Assembly (NCBI GenBank): GCA_047630355.1
Contig: JBLHXN010000040.1
Span: forward strand, 1 to 27,176
Reading direction: 5' to 3'
From: JANQUM01 sp047630355
Lineage (GTDB): Bacteria > Bacteroidota > Bacteroidia > Cytophagales > Spirosomataceae
Length of the DNA stretch: 27,176 nucleotides
Of the stretch, positions 8,412-17,095 are shown one piece after another. Within the stretch, counting starts at the first letter, position 1. Each line of letters opens with the position of its first letter. The notes under the pieces were generated by a model, which saw only the letters and a program-made list of their open reading frames with translations, ran no database searches and was not told the DNA's origin. A program made the position numbers and the translations under genes.

Positions 8412-10193
8412 ATGAAGCATCTCGCTCACCTAAATAAATATTTACTCAAGTATAAATGGTACCTCATCGGAGGTGCCATTTTTACCGTTTTGTCTAACCT
8501 TTTTGGCATTATGCCCGCTCAGGTTGTGCGTCATGCATTAGACTTGGTAAAAGAAAATATAGACATTTATTACCTGTACGACAATACTAAGCTACAGTCG
8601 TCCATGTATGATATTTTCGCTTATTCCGTATCGGTTTACGGGGCGTTGATTTTAGCAATGGCGATCGGAAAAGGGGTTTTCCTTTTCCTCATTCGTCAGA
8701 CTATTATCATAATGTCCAGACATATTGAATACGATCTGAAGAACGAAATCTATCAGCATTACCAAAAACTTCCGCTAAGTTTTTACCGTAAAAACAGCAC
8801 GGGAGATTTGATGGCTCGCATCTCAGAAGATGTGAGTTACGTAAGGATGTACGTAGGCCCTTCTATCATGTATTTATTAAACATGGTGGTGTTAGTTGTA
8901 TTGGTGCTCTCGTATATGTTTTCTGTGAATGCCCGACTTACGTGGTGGGTATTGGTGCCAATGCCCGTGCTTTCGGTTAGTATTTTCTTTGTAAGTAATA
9001 TTGTAAACAAACGTTCGGAACAGATTCAACGCAGTTTGTCGAGCCTTTCTACTTTCGTTCAGGAAGCATTTTCTGGTATTCGGGTGATAAAAGCCTTTGC
9101 TCGTGAAGACAATTCTTCCCGAAGATTTGTGAATGAAAGTAACAACTACAAAGACAAATCGCTCGACCTCACGAAAGTTGATGCCCTCTTCTCTCCCACC
9201 ATTATGTTTTTGATTGGTTTGAGTACTGTCATCTGCGTTTACGTAGGCGGACAAGAGATTATCAATGGAACGTTGACACCCGGTAATATCACCGAGTTTA
9301 TCATGTATGTTTTCATGCTCACCTGGCCATTAACTGCCTTGGGTTGGACAACCAGTCAAATCCAACGGGCGGCGGCTTCACAGGAGCGAATAAACGAATT
9401 TTTGTACACACCGAATCACATCGTTTCCGAACAAAAACTAAAGAGGAAAATTATCGGAGATATTAATTTCAAAGACATTTCTTTCGTCTACCCTGATTCA
9501 GGAATTGAAGCATTGAAAAACGTGACTTTTGAGATTAAAAGCGGACAATCGCTCGCAATTCTTGGTACAACCGGTTCGGGTAAAAGTACGATTGCTAATT
9601 TAATTCTACGCTTATACGACCCAACAAGCGGAAGTATTGAGATTGACGAAGTGCCAATCAAAGCGTTTGACATTCAATCGCTCAGAAGTCAGATTGGTTA
9701 CGTTCCGCAGGATGTTTTCTTGTTCTCCGATTCTATTCTAAACAATGCCAAGTTCGGAAATCCTGACCTTGACGATGAATCCGTTTATCAGGCGATGAAA
9801 GACGCAGATCTTTACGATAACGTCGTTGATTTTGAGCATAAGTTTGAGACAGTTCTTGGCGAACGAGGAATTACACTTTCCGGCGGACAAAAACAACGCT
9901 TGTCAATCACAAGAGCAATTTCCCGCAGTCCAACAATCCTTTTACTTGACGATAGTCTTTCGGCTGTTGATACGAATACAGAGAATAAGATTCTGAATAG
10001 TTTGAACAAAATTATGAAGGATAGAACCTCGATTATTATTTCGCATCGTGTTTCATCCGCAAAACTAGCAAACAGCATTATTATGCTCGACGAAGGCAAG
10101 ATTGTGGAACAAGGCACTCACACCGAACTGTTCGAAAAGCAAGGGGCTTATTACGAACTGTACGAAAAGCAACTGAACGCCGAGGAAGCGTAG
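8412..10193 (+). CDS. ABC exporter, fused permease and ATPase, with non-canonical Walker B
   Basis: The 593-residue protein has an N-terminal six-helix ABC exporter membrane domain (about 15-325) and a C-terminal nucleotide-binding domain. Motifs seen: Walker A GTTGSGKST at 385-393, signature LSGGQKQR starting at 489, Walker B ILLLDD ending at Asp513-Asp514, D-loop SAVD and switch His545 in ISHRVSS. The residue after the Walker B Asp is normally Glu, the catalytic base; here it is Asp514. In heterodimeric exporters such as BmrC/BmrD this substitution marks the degenerate ATP site, yet no partner subunit is encoded nearby. The substrate is unknown; lipids, peptides or drugs are all possible. 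It follows the NADH dehydrogenase by 3 bases. Confidence 0.9.
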   Translation: MKHLAHLNKYLLKYKWYLIGGAIFTVLSNLFGIMPAQVVRHALDLVKENIDIYYLYDNTKLQSSMYDIFAYSVSVYGALILAMAIGKGVFLFLIRQTIIIMSRHIEYDLKNEIYQHYQKLPLSFYRKNSTGDLMARISEDVSYVRMYVGPSIMYLLNMVVLVVLVLSYMFSVNARLTWWVLVPMPVLSVSIFFVSNIVNKRSEQIQRSLSSLSTFVQEAFSGIRVIKAFAREDNSSRRFVNESNNYKDKSLDLTKVDALFSPTIMFLIGLSTVICVYVGGQEIINGTLTPGNITEFIMYVFMLTWPLTALGWTTSQIQRAAASQERINEFLYTPNHIVSEQKLKRKIIGDINFKDISFVYPDSGIEALKNVTFEIKSGQSLAILGTTGSGKSTIANLILRLYDPTSGSIEIDEVPIKAFDIQSLRSQIGYVPQDVFLFSDSILNNAKFGNPDLDDESVYQAMKDADLYDNVVDFEHKFETVLGERGITLSGGQKQRLSITRAISRSPTILLLDDSLSAVDTNTENKILNSLNKIMKDRTSIIISHRVSSAKLANSIIMLDEGKIVEQGTHTELFEKQGAYYELYEKQLNAEEA

Positions 10194-10213
10194 TTTTGAG
10201 AGAGGATAAAGAC

Positions 10214-10227
10214 AAGCATTAATGCTT
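10214..10227. repeat. Short perfect palindrome between convergent genes
   Basis: AAGCATTAATGCTT is a perfect 14-base palindrome in the 46-base gap between the convergent ABC exporter and lpxH genes. It could fold as a 5-bp stem with a TTAA loop and act as a weak bidirectional terminator, but no strong T run follows. Confidence 0.3.
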
Positions 10228-10239
10228 TACAAAGCTACT

Positions 10240-11028
10240 TTAACCGAGAGCATTTCTATCAACGTCGTACTTTTTTAACTCAAACGATTTTCCGTCAAAA
10301 ACTCCGTAGCTAAAGTAAACGATCCAATCACCTAAATTGATGTAGCGACTATCGGCGGTTATTGGTTCGTCAAACATAAAATGACGATGACCAAACACGT
10401 AATAATCGTGATGCTTTCTCTGCTCTGTTTCTTTGCAAAACTGATACAAAATTTCTTTGTCCATGCTTTCGAACGTGTAATTATCACCCGTCTTCTCGTG
10501 TTTTGTCCAACTGTGAGACGCCCAGGAGTTTCCGAGCAATAACCCTAAATTGGCGTGCAGAACTCTTCCGAAAAGGAAACGACAGAACTTACTTTCAAAT
10601 ACCCGTTTCAAGAATTTGTACCCGTAATCTCCCGGACCTAAACCGTCGCCGTGGGCTACAAAGAAAGATTTACCATTGAATGTATATTCCTGCGGCTCTC
10701 GCCGGATTGGGATGTTCATTTCCTGAGTGAGATAATCCATCATCCACATATCGTGGTTCCCGGTAAACACCACGACTTCAATTCCTGAGTCGGTAAGTTC
10801 AGCTAACTTTCCAAAAAAACGGACGAAACCTTTAGGAATAACTCGTTTGTATTCAAACCAGAAATCAAAAAGGTCACCTACCAGAAAGATAACTTCGGCG
10901 TCGTGTTTAATTTCATCCAGCCACTTTACAATAACTTTTTCCCGCTTTAAACTCCTTTCGTGATTGGGAGCTCCTAAATGGAAATCAGAAGCGAAATAGA
11001 CTTTTTTTCCTTCGGTAAGGACTTGCAT
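10240..11028 (-). CDS. lpxH: UDP-2,3-diacylglucosamine diphosphatase (LpxH-type)
   Basis: LpxH hydrolyses UDP-2,3-diacylglucosamine to lipid X and UMP in lipid A synthesis, at the cytoplasmic face of the inner membrane. The 262-residue protein shows the full calcineurin-like metallophosphoesterase set: SDFHLG (D15, H17), GDLFDFW (D52), GNHD (N91, H92), HGDG (H126, D128) and GHRH (H214, H216). The DFWFEY stretch and overall length fit LpxH rather than the unrelated LpxI or LpxG. The protein agrees with a Gram-negative, lipid A-making organism. It is convergent with the ABC exporter and lies 99 bases downstream of the dehydrogenase gene, with its own likely promoter. Confidence 0.9.
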   Translation of the reverse strand: MQVLTEGKKVYFASDFHLGAPNHERSLKREKVIVKWLDEIKHDAEVIFLVGDLFDFWFEYKRVIPKGFVRFFGKLAELTDSGIEVVVFTGNHDMWMMDYLTQEMNIPIRREPQEYTFNGKSFFVAHGDGLGPGDYGYKFLKRVFESKFCRFLFGRVLHANLGLLLGNSWASHSWTKHEKTGDNYTFESMDKEILYQFCKETEQRKHHDYYVFGHRHFMFDEPITADSRYINLGDWIVYFSYGVFDGKSFELKKYDVDRNALG

Positions 11029-11053
11029 GAAACAGAAGATTGGTTTGTTGTCG

Positions 11054-11061
11054 TAAAGTTA
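11054..11061 (-). promoter_or_regulatory. Possible -7 promoter element for lpxH
   Basis: On the minus strand this reads TAACTTTA, one base from the TAnnTTTG consensus, 26 bases upstream of the lpxH start. No clear -33 element was found. Confidence 0.3.
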
Positions 11062-11127
11062 ATGCTATTCTGTTTGAAATTACCTGACGAATTAAAATTA
11101 CTGATTGGGTTACAGAAAAGTGGAAGG

Positions 11128-12189
11128 TCAGAAATTTATCTCAACAATTGCTTTAATCACGCCACTATCAGCTGCGAGCCATTCGGGAAATACACGGGGC
11201 AAATTCTCCAAATCCGTTCGGTGCGATAACCAAGAATCAGTATTTATTATCCTCTCCTCCATGAGCTGAATAATTCGTTTGAAGTCTTGTGAAAGCGAAT
11301 TACGACTTGCCATAAGTGTCAATTCCCGTTTATGAAAATTAGGGTCGAAGAAGGACAAATCTCCCTGAAATAAACCAACCAAGACAATTTTTCCACCGTG
11401 AGAAATTAGGTTGAAACAACCCGCCATTGAGTTTGCGTTCCCGGTGGCATCAATCACAATCGTTGGTAAATCACCACCGTACAATTCTCTCAAATCACGC
11501 TCAGAAATTGAGGTTTCAACTTTAAGCGTATGTTTGGTAAACTTATTTTTCTGAACAAAATTCAACCTTTGTTCATTATAGTCAGCAACGACAGTTTGAC
11601 TTGTCTTCAGTTTTGCGAATTCTGCTACCGACAAGCCAATTGGTCCTGCACCGATAATCAAAACCTTGTCGTGTTCAGAAATCTCTGCCCGCTCAACGGC
11701 GTGAGCTCCGATGCTTAGCATTTCAACAAGAGCTAACTGATCAAACGACAGTTTATTAGAAACGTGAACTTTACTTGCCGGAACCTTTAGGAATTCAGTC
11801 ATGCCACCGTCAGTATGTACACCCAAAACCTGTATATGTTCACAGCAATTTATTTTTCCCATTCGGCAAGGTTGACAGTTTCCGCAGTTGAGATAGGGCT
11901 CAACCGCAACTTTATCCCCGATACGTAAATGATCAGTTGATTTACCGCCGCCAATCTCAATAATTTCTGCACCAAGTTCATGGCCCAATACCCGGGGGTA
12001 CGAGAAAAAAGGTTGTTTACCGCGGTAAGCGTGGTAATCTGTACCACAGATACCTATACGCCTCACTTTTAATAGCACTTCTTCTTCTTTCAACACAAGA
12101 TCACTTTCTTTGTTTACGAGCTTGAATTCGCCGGGCTTATTTAGGATAACTGTTCTCAATGGATAATGGATTAGTTGATTGTTATACAT
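11128..12189 (-). CDS. Zinc-dependent alcohol dehydrogenase family protein (medium-chain)
   Basis: This 353-residue protein is a medium-chain dehydrogenase of the sorbitol/threonine dehydrogenase type. Catalytic zinc ligands are Cys48 in GICGTD and His70-Glu71 in LGHELG. The structural zinc is held by Cys102, Cys105, Cys108 and Cys116 (NCGNCQPCRMGKINCC). The Rossmann motif GAGPIG is at 180-185, and the Asp203 after the second strand favours NAD over NADP. The substrate is probably a polyol, sugar or sugar acid, but it cannot be named from sequence. The gene is divergent from the decayed AraC-type regulator at 12372, which may once have controlled it. Confidence 0.85.
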   Translation of the reverse strand: MYNNQLIHYPLRTVILNKPGEFKLVNKESDLVLKEEEVLLKVRRIGICGTDYHAYRGKQPFFSYPRVLGHELGAEIIEIGGGKSTDHLRIGDKVAVEPYLNCGNCQPCRMGKINCCEHIQVLGVHTDGGMTEFLKVPASKVHVSNKLSFDQLALVEMLSIGAHAVERAEISEHDKVLIIGAGPIGLSVAEFAKLKTSQTVVADYNEQRLNFVQKNKFTKHTLKVETSISERDLRELYGGDLPTIVIDATGNANSMAGCFNLISHGGKIVLVGLFQGDLSFFDPNFHKRELTLMASRNSLSQDFKRIIQLMEERIINTDSWLSHRTDLENLPRVFPEWLAADSGVIKAIVEINF

Positions 12190-12371
12190 TACTGAGATAA
12201 TCTACAGATAAATATTGTGTTACTACAAATAAGATAATTGAAATGCACATCATAAAATTCATAACTGTATTACGATTATATTAAAATAATTAAATAATCT
12301 TAGTCTCTCTTTCTAAACTACATCATCCGATAGTCAGCAAATAATAATCCTATTTCGTGAACAGTTAATCT

Positions 12372-13229
12372 ATGAGAGCTCAATTATTGAAGCATTGATA
12401 CACAACCCGAATAATCATTTAGTATAAGACATGACGTAGTTCCGGTTTTACATAATCAGTGGCATTATCATCCAGAAATTGAAATTATACAGATTAGAAA
12501 AGGGTGCACTACTCTTCTGATCGATGACAATATTGATAGCTTTTTTGAAGATGACATTTACATAATTGGTAAAAATTTTCCGCATTTATTAAGGTACGAA
12601 AATATCGATGAGGAGTTTCACTCAGATACGTTAATAGCACATTTTCTGAAAGAATTTTGGAGCGAACAGTTTCTAAGAATTCCGGAAATGAAGCTAATTA
12701 ATAGTTTTTAAAAAAAAACCGACTAGGTATCCTGATTCGTGGATACAATGAACCTGAGGTAGATAGTCTTATGATGGAGCTCTATCAATCTTCCGGACTT
12801 AGCCGCGTTATCAAGTTACTTGCACTGCTCAATCAGCTAAGTCGCATCGAAAAGCCTACTCTCTTGGCTTCCGTGGGCTTTACTCATTCGTATGATGAAG
12901 TTGACTCCGCTCGGTTAAATAGCACCTACCAATACATCCTGCAAAACTTTCAAAGTCATATTGATTTAAATAAAATTGCGGACATAGCAAGTATTAATGC
13001 AAACTCGTTTTACCGATACTTCAAGTCAAAAACAAACAAAACGTTTTCAAGCTTTCTACTCGAAATTAGAGTGGGACACGCCTGCAAATTATTACTCAAC
13101 ACAGATATGAAAATATCGGAGGTTTGTTACGGTAGTGAATTCAATAATTTGTCAAACTTTAATCGCTACTTTAAGCTGATTATCGACAAAACGCCCTCAG
13201 AATACCGAAATTTCAACTGTTGGTGCTGA
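12372..13229 (+). pseudogene. Broken AraC-family transcriptional regulator
   Basis: Pieced together from two reading frames, this is a typical Bacteroidota AraC regulator: an N-terminal cupin (HNQWHYHPEIEI, then IGKNFPHLLR and EFWSEQFL) and a C-terminal double helix-turn-helix (IADIASINANSFYRYF and ISEVCYGSEFNNLSNFNRYF). Three lesions separate it from a working gene: an apparent extra base near 12393 after the start ATGAGAGCTCAA, an in-frame TAA at 12412-12414, and a one-base shift in the T5/A9 run at 12705-12718, where one extra base would restore the frame. The DNA-binding half remains open as 152 codons from the ATG at 12771 and could still be made as a fragment. It probably once sensed the substrate of the divergent dehydrogenase; that is inference. 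Confidence 0.85.
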
Positions 13230-13318
13230 CCTTTTTAATTTCGTCTACACTTTACCCAAGACCTAAGGTTTGTCTGATTTCACCACTTACTTAGAAAATC
13301 TTATTCTACTTTTGGCGA

Positions 13319-14080
13319 ATGAACGAAATTACTGCCGTCTGGCAATCTCAAACTCCGTATTTATGGGCATTGGCCTTTTTTGCAGTTTTCTTACTCGGGA
13401 TTTCAAAAGCTGGATTAAAGGGAATTGACATTCTGATCGTTACAATTCTTGTGTTAGTTTTTGGAGCAAAGCCTTCATCAGGCGTTTTATTACCGTTGCT
13501 GTGCTTAGGAGATGCCATTGCGGTTATTTATTACCGAAGACACGTAAACTGGCAACACCTTTTTACGCTTCTGCCTTGGATGGTAGCCGGTGTTTTATTA
13601 GGCGTTTGGGTGGGTAATGAAATTGATGAAGCCACTTTTAAGAAAATCATGGCAGCTATCATTGTGCTGGCAATTGTTACCATGTTGTTCAATGAAATGA
13701 GGAAAAGCACTTCGATTCCTAAAAACAAATCACTCGCAGCAGTACTTGGGCTATCCGCCGGATTCACAACCATGTTAGGAAACCTTGCCGGACCATTTGC
13801 AAACCTCTACTTTCTCATGATGCGGTTTGATAAAAACGCGTTTATTGGTACTGCGGCTTGGCTATTTTTATTTATAAACTTGTTCAAACTGCCTTTTCAT
13901 TTATTTGTCTGGCAAACCATAACAAGGCCCACCAGTTTCATCAGTTTGTTATTAATACCAATACTGTTAGTAGGCTTTATGGCTGGGATAAAAATCGTGG
14001 CTTTCATCAAAACCGATAATTATCGAAAAATAATAATCGCACTCACACTTTTGGGTGCTTGTGTAATCCTATTTTCTTAA
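13319..14080 (+). CDS. TauE/SafE family membrane transporter
   Basis: This 253-residue, very hydrophobic protein has about eight membrane segments arranged as two repeats. The first half contains GISKAGLKG and the second GLSAGFTTMLGNLAGP, which match the paired signature regions of the TauE/SafE (DUF81) permeases. The family is proposed to export sulfite, sulfoacetate or other organosulfur anions, but substrates are mostly unproven. It sits intact between two pseudogenes. TACTTTTG, a match to the -7 consensus, ends 4 bases before the ATG, which would require a nearly leaderless mRNA, so the promoter is uncertain. Confidence 0.85.
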   Translation: MNEITAVWQSQTPYLWALAFFAVFLLGISKAGLKGIDILIVTILVLVFGAKPSSGVLLPLLCLGDAIAVIYYRRHVNWQHLFTLLPWMVAGVLLGVWVGNEIDEATFKKIMAAIIVLAIVTMLFNEMRKSTSIPKNKSLAAVLGLSAGFTTMLGNLAGPFANLYFLMMRFDKNAFIGTAAWLFLFINLFKLPFHLFVWQTITRPTSFISLLLIPILLVGFMAGIKIVAFIKTDNYRKIIIALTLLGACVILFS

Positions 14081-14082
14081 AA

Positions 14083-14997
14083 TTAGCTTGGAGACGTAGG
14101 GTCGTTATTTTGAGCATTAATCAAGTTCAATCTCATTTCTGAGGGTTTTTCGCCACCTTTAATTCCGAAATCCAACGTTCTAACTGGGTAAGGAATCATA
14201 ATATCGGCATTGTCAAAGGCTTCCTTTATCGACATGATTGCTTCACTACGTGCGTCAAGATAACTTGGTTGCAGCGGAAAATCAATCCAAAACTTTATTT
14301 CAAAATCAATTGAGCTACCGCCAAAGCCGGTGTAGGTAAAAATGGTTTTATCGTGGTCAATTACGTTATTCTACGTTTTTATCGTATCCAGTACAAGTTG
14401 TTTGACTTCCCGCAGGTTTTCCCCGAAAGAAACTCCAACGGCAAGATAAATCCGGTGTTTACCAAACGTACTATAATTAATTATCGGATTTTGTAAAATG
14501 GCAGAGTTGGGAATAAAGACTTCCTGCTCTTAAAATATCTTGATGGTGGTAACTCGTAAACTTGTTTCGATGACAGTTCCCATATGATCCGAAACAGACA
14601 CAATATCGCCAACTTGAATTGGGCTTCTGACCGCCAATATAACACCCGAAATAAAATTCGAGGCGATATCTTGAAAAGCAAATCCTAAAGCCAATCCAAT
14701 CACCCCAACTCCGGCAAGAAGAGAAGTCACGGTTTTATCGAGTTCAAGTATTCCGAGAGCAATAAGCAGCCCTACAATTAGTATGGCGAAGTAGACAATC
14801 AGAACAACCAAGTTTTGCAAGGCGTGATTATTAGTGGTTCTCACCAATGGCCTTTGCACCATCTTACGGATAAATCGGGCGATCATCACAAAGGCAATAA
14901 TGGTTAAGGTAGCTACTAAAATGTTGCCGAACATTTTAGTAGCTACTTCGCCCCATTTTCCAACTTTTTCGAGAATTAAGTTTACAGGTTCTTTCAC
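14083..14997 (-). pseudogene. Mechanosensitive channel (MscS family) interrupted by two stop codons
   Basis: Read in one frame from about 14997 to the TAA at 14083-14085, the translation is an MscS-type small-conductance channel: N-terminal membrane helices, the pore helix region GVGVIGLALGFAFQD, the beta domain IQVGDIV and GTVIETSLRVTTIKIF, then EQEVFIPNS and a C-terminal cytoplasmic domain. It is broken by an in-frame TAA at 14530-14532, exactly at the conserved beta-domain turn, and by an in-frame TAG at 14371-14373. The frame is otherwise unshifted. The start is also weak: no ATG is available and a GTG at 14997 is the first candidate. A product ending at the first stop would have the pore but lose the cytoplasmic cage. 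Confidence 0.85.
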
Positions 14998-15195
14998 CGC
15001 CGCGATGGGTTCGTCGAAGAATGATAATGCGTTTAAGAAAATAAAATTTTAGTGTATTTTGTTGAGTGTTATTGAACTCTGAAGTAAAAGTATTCCTTTG
15101 AATCCAATGCCGTAATTATCAAAAGCAAGATATAGCTACTTATTTACGCACAAAGAGGTATATTCGATTTCAAACCGCTAAACTATTAAACCCCT

Positions 15196-16134
15196 ATGTA
15201 CGTTTCCGTTGCTCAGTTAGAACCCGTTTGGTTAAACAAAAAACGAACCATCGAGAAAATCATTAGTGCCATTGAACAAGCCGCGACAGAAAAATCTGAC
15301 CTCGTGGTTTTCGGAGAAACGTTGCTTCCCGGTTATCCTTTTTGGATTGAATTGACCGACGGAGCTAAGTTTGAATCCGATATTCAAAAAGCATTTTACA
15401 GTAAATATCTCACAGAAGCCGTGGATATTGAAGGTGGTGATTTATCATTGATTCAAAAAATCGCAAAAGATAATAGTATCGCCGTTTACATCGGAGTGGC
15501 GGAGCAAGCCTCTGACCGAGGCGGACACAGCATTTATTGCAGTTTGGTTTACATTGATAAGTCGGGTAAAATAGAGTCGGTGCATCGGAAACTAATGCCT
15601 ACTTATGAAGAACGACTTTTTTGGGCAACAGGAGATGGGAACGGCTTACGAACCCATAAATTGGAAGAGTTTACCGTTGGCGGATTGAACTGTTGGGAAA
15701 ACTGGATGCCGATGGCACGGGCTTCCCTTTACGCTCAAAACGAAAATCTACACATAGCCGTCTGGCCGGGCAACGAACAAAATACCATTGATTTAACTCG
15801 CCACATTGCCCGCGAAAACCGAATGTACGTCATGTCGGTTTCGGGGTTTTACACGAAAGAAAACGTTCCGGGAGATTTCCCGAATTACGAATTACTCATG
15901 CAAAACGCCCCCAACGTATTCGGAAACGGCGGCTCTTGCATCGCCGCTCCCAACGGAAGCTGGATTATAGAACCGACAATAGGCAAAGAATTTATTGAAA
16001 CCGTTGAAATTGATTTGGACTTTGTCCGTCGAGAACGGCAAAATTTTGATCCCTCGGGGCATTATTCACGCCCCGACGTATTAAAACTAACATTGAACCA
16101 AGAGCGGCAAAGTGTCTTGACAATAACTCAGTAA
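15196..16134 (+). CDS. Nitrilase / carbon-nitrogen hydrolase
   Basis: This 312-residue protein belongs to the nitrilase branch of the carbon-nitrogen hydrolases, which convert nitriles to carboxylic acids and ammonia. The catalytic triad is Glu41 in FGETLLPGYPFW, Lys132 in HRKLMPTYEE and Cys166 in GLNCWENWMP; the additional structural Glu138/Glu139 is also present. The Cys-Trp-Glu-Asn context is typical of true nitrilases rather than amidases, which favours a nitrile or cyanide-type substrate. Length is slightly short of many nitrilases, which carry a longer C-terminal tail. It is convergent with the inositol oxygenase gene, with 20 bases between them. No operon partner is evident. Confidence 0.87.
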   Translation: MYVSVAQLEPVWLNKKRTIEKIISAIEQAATEKSDLVVFGETLLPGYPFWIELTDGAKFESDIQKAFYSKYLTEAVDIEGGDLSLIQKIAKDNSIAVYIGVAEQASDRGGHSIYCSLVYIDKSGKIESVHRKLMPTYEERLFWATGDGNGLRTHKLEEFTVGGLNCWENWMPMARASLYAQNENLHIAVWPGNEQNTIDLTRHIARENRMYVMSVSGFYTKENVPGDFPNYELLMQNAPNVFGNGGSCIAAPNGSWIIEPTIGKEFIETVEIDLDFVRRERQNFDPSGHYSRPDVLKLTLNQERQSVLTITQ

Positions 16135-16154
16135 ATACTTGAGTACACTCAGTT

Positions 16155-17012
16155 TTAAAACCGGAGCGTATTAGGTAAATACTTAGCTACTAAATCCTCG
16201 TAATACGGACGAAGAGCTTGTGCGTCCGGTGGTGTTGGAGCCTTAGAGTACAAATCGTACACGTTAAACTTATCTACCCACTTGAACAACTCATGATCGT
16301 GTTTCGACATCAAATGGTCGTAAGCACTTTCACGGTGTTGCGGATAAAATGAATGGTAACGAAGCATATAAAGTCCTTCTTCGGGCAAATATGGTTTCAT
16401 GATTTGGTAGATATATTCGTCGTGTCCCCAACTCATTTTTACGTTATCAAGTCCGCAATTTTCTTCGTAAATGCCAAGTTTTGAGTTGTAACGTTCGTCG
16501 GTAGAATCAGGATTCGCCGTAAAGAACTCGGGGTAAACAATTTTGTCGGAATGCTTACAACCAACCGGAAACGTATCTCCCACGACTGCCCACTGCGGTT
16601 CACCGAAGAGGCAAAGAACTTTCCCTAAATCGTGCAGAAAACCCGTAAGTACAAACCAATCGGGATGTCCATCCGCCCGAATTGCTTCGGAGGTTTGAAG
16701 TAAATGTTGAAATTGATCCAAATCCGTATCAGGATCACTGTCATCGACCAACGTATTCAGAAAATCAATCGCGTCCCAAATCGACATTTCCCGCTTCTCA
16801 AATTTCAGAAATTCGTCTTCTTTTTTAGAAACAAAATCAACCGTTTGAAAAGTATGATTCAAACGGTAAAATTCGCGAACGGTATCCAACCGTTCATTAT
16901 CGTCGTAATTACGAAATTCTTCTTTTGTCTTCGACTTTGGTTCAGGATAACGCTTTACTAAATCGTCTTCCCAATCTTCGATGCTTTCCAGCGGACTATT
17001 CAAATCAATCAT
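16155..17012 (-). CDS. myo-Inositol oxygenase (MIOX)
   Basis: MIOX cleaves myo-inositol with O2 to D-glucuronate using a mixed-valent di-iron centre. The 285-residue protein aligns with the family along its whole length: FRNYDDNERLDTVREFYRLNH near the N-terminus, then iron ligands His103 (FQHLLQ), His127-Asp128 (FLHDLGK), His197 (SWGHDEY), His220 (LRYHSF) and Asp253 (FNVYDLYSK). The spacing is close to the animal enzyme, in which the ligands sit at nearly the same numbers. MIOX is mainly eukaryotic, with scattered bacterial homologues in Bacteroidota. The downstream gene on the same strand upstream of it (17096-18664) encodes a solute symporter, which fits inositol uptake followed by oxidation. 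Confidence 0.93.
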   Translation of the reverse strand: MIDLNSPLESIEDWEDDLVKRYPEPKSKTKEEFRNYDDNERLDTVREFYRLNHTFQTVDFVSKKEDEFLKFEKREMSIWDAIDFLNTLVDDSDPDTDLDQFQHLLQTSEAIRADGHPDWFVLTGFLHDLGKVLCLFGEPQWAVVGDTFPVGCKHSDKIVYPEFFTANPDSTDERYNSKLGIYEENCGLDNVKMSWGHDEYIYQIMKPYLPEEGLYMLRYHSFYPQHRESAYDHLMSKHDHELFKWVDKFNVYDLYSKAPTPPDAQALRPYYEDLVAKYLPNTLRF

Positions 17013-17095
17013 GTCAGTTGCTTTTTAGATGATTCTATCTAATGTGTTTATTCACCGGGATAAATTTATCAATTGTTCATTTAATAACCATACTA

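Noticed and set aside
12771..13229. An intact short AraC-type regulator
   Set aside because: The upstream sequence still encodes the matching cupin domain in another frame with stops, so this is the surviving half of a broken full-length gene.
13307..13314. TACTTTTG as promoter of the TauE/SafE gene
   Set aside because: It matches the -7 consensus but ends 4 bases before the ATG and lacks a -33 element, so it is not listed as a separate feature.
14371..14532. Stop codon reassignment or programmed readthrough in the MscS gene
   Set aside because: Other genes in the window use all three stops normally, and the two stops are of different types at unrelated places; simple gene decay is enough.
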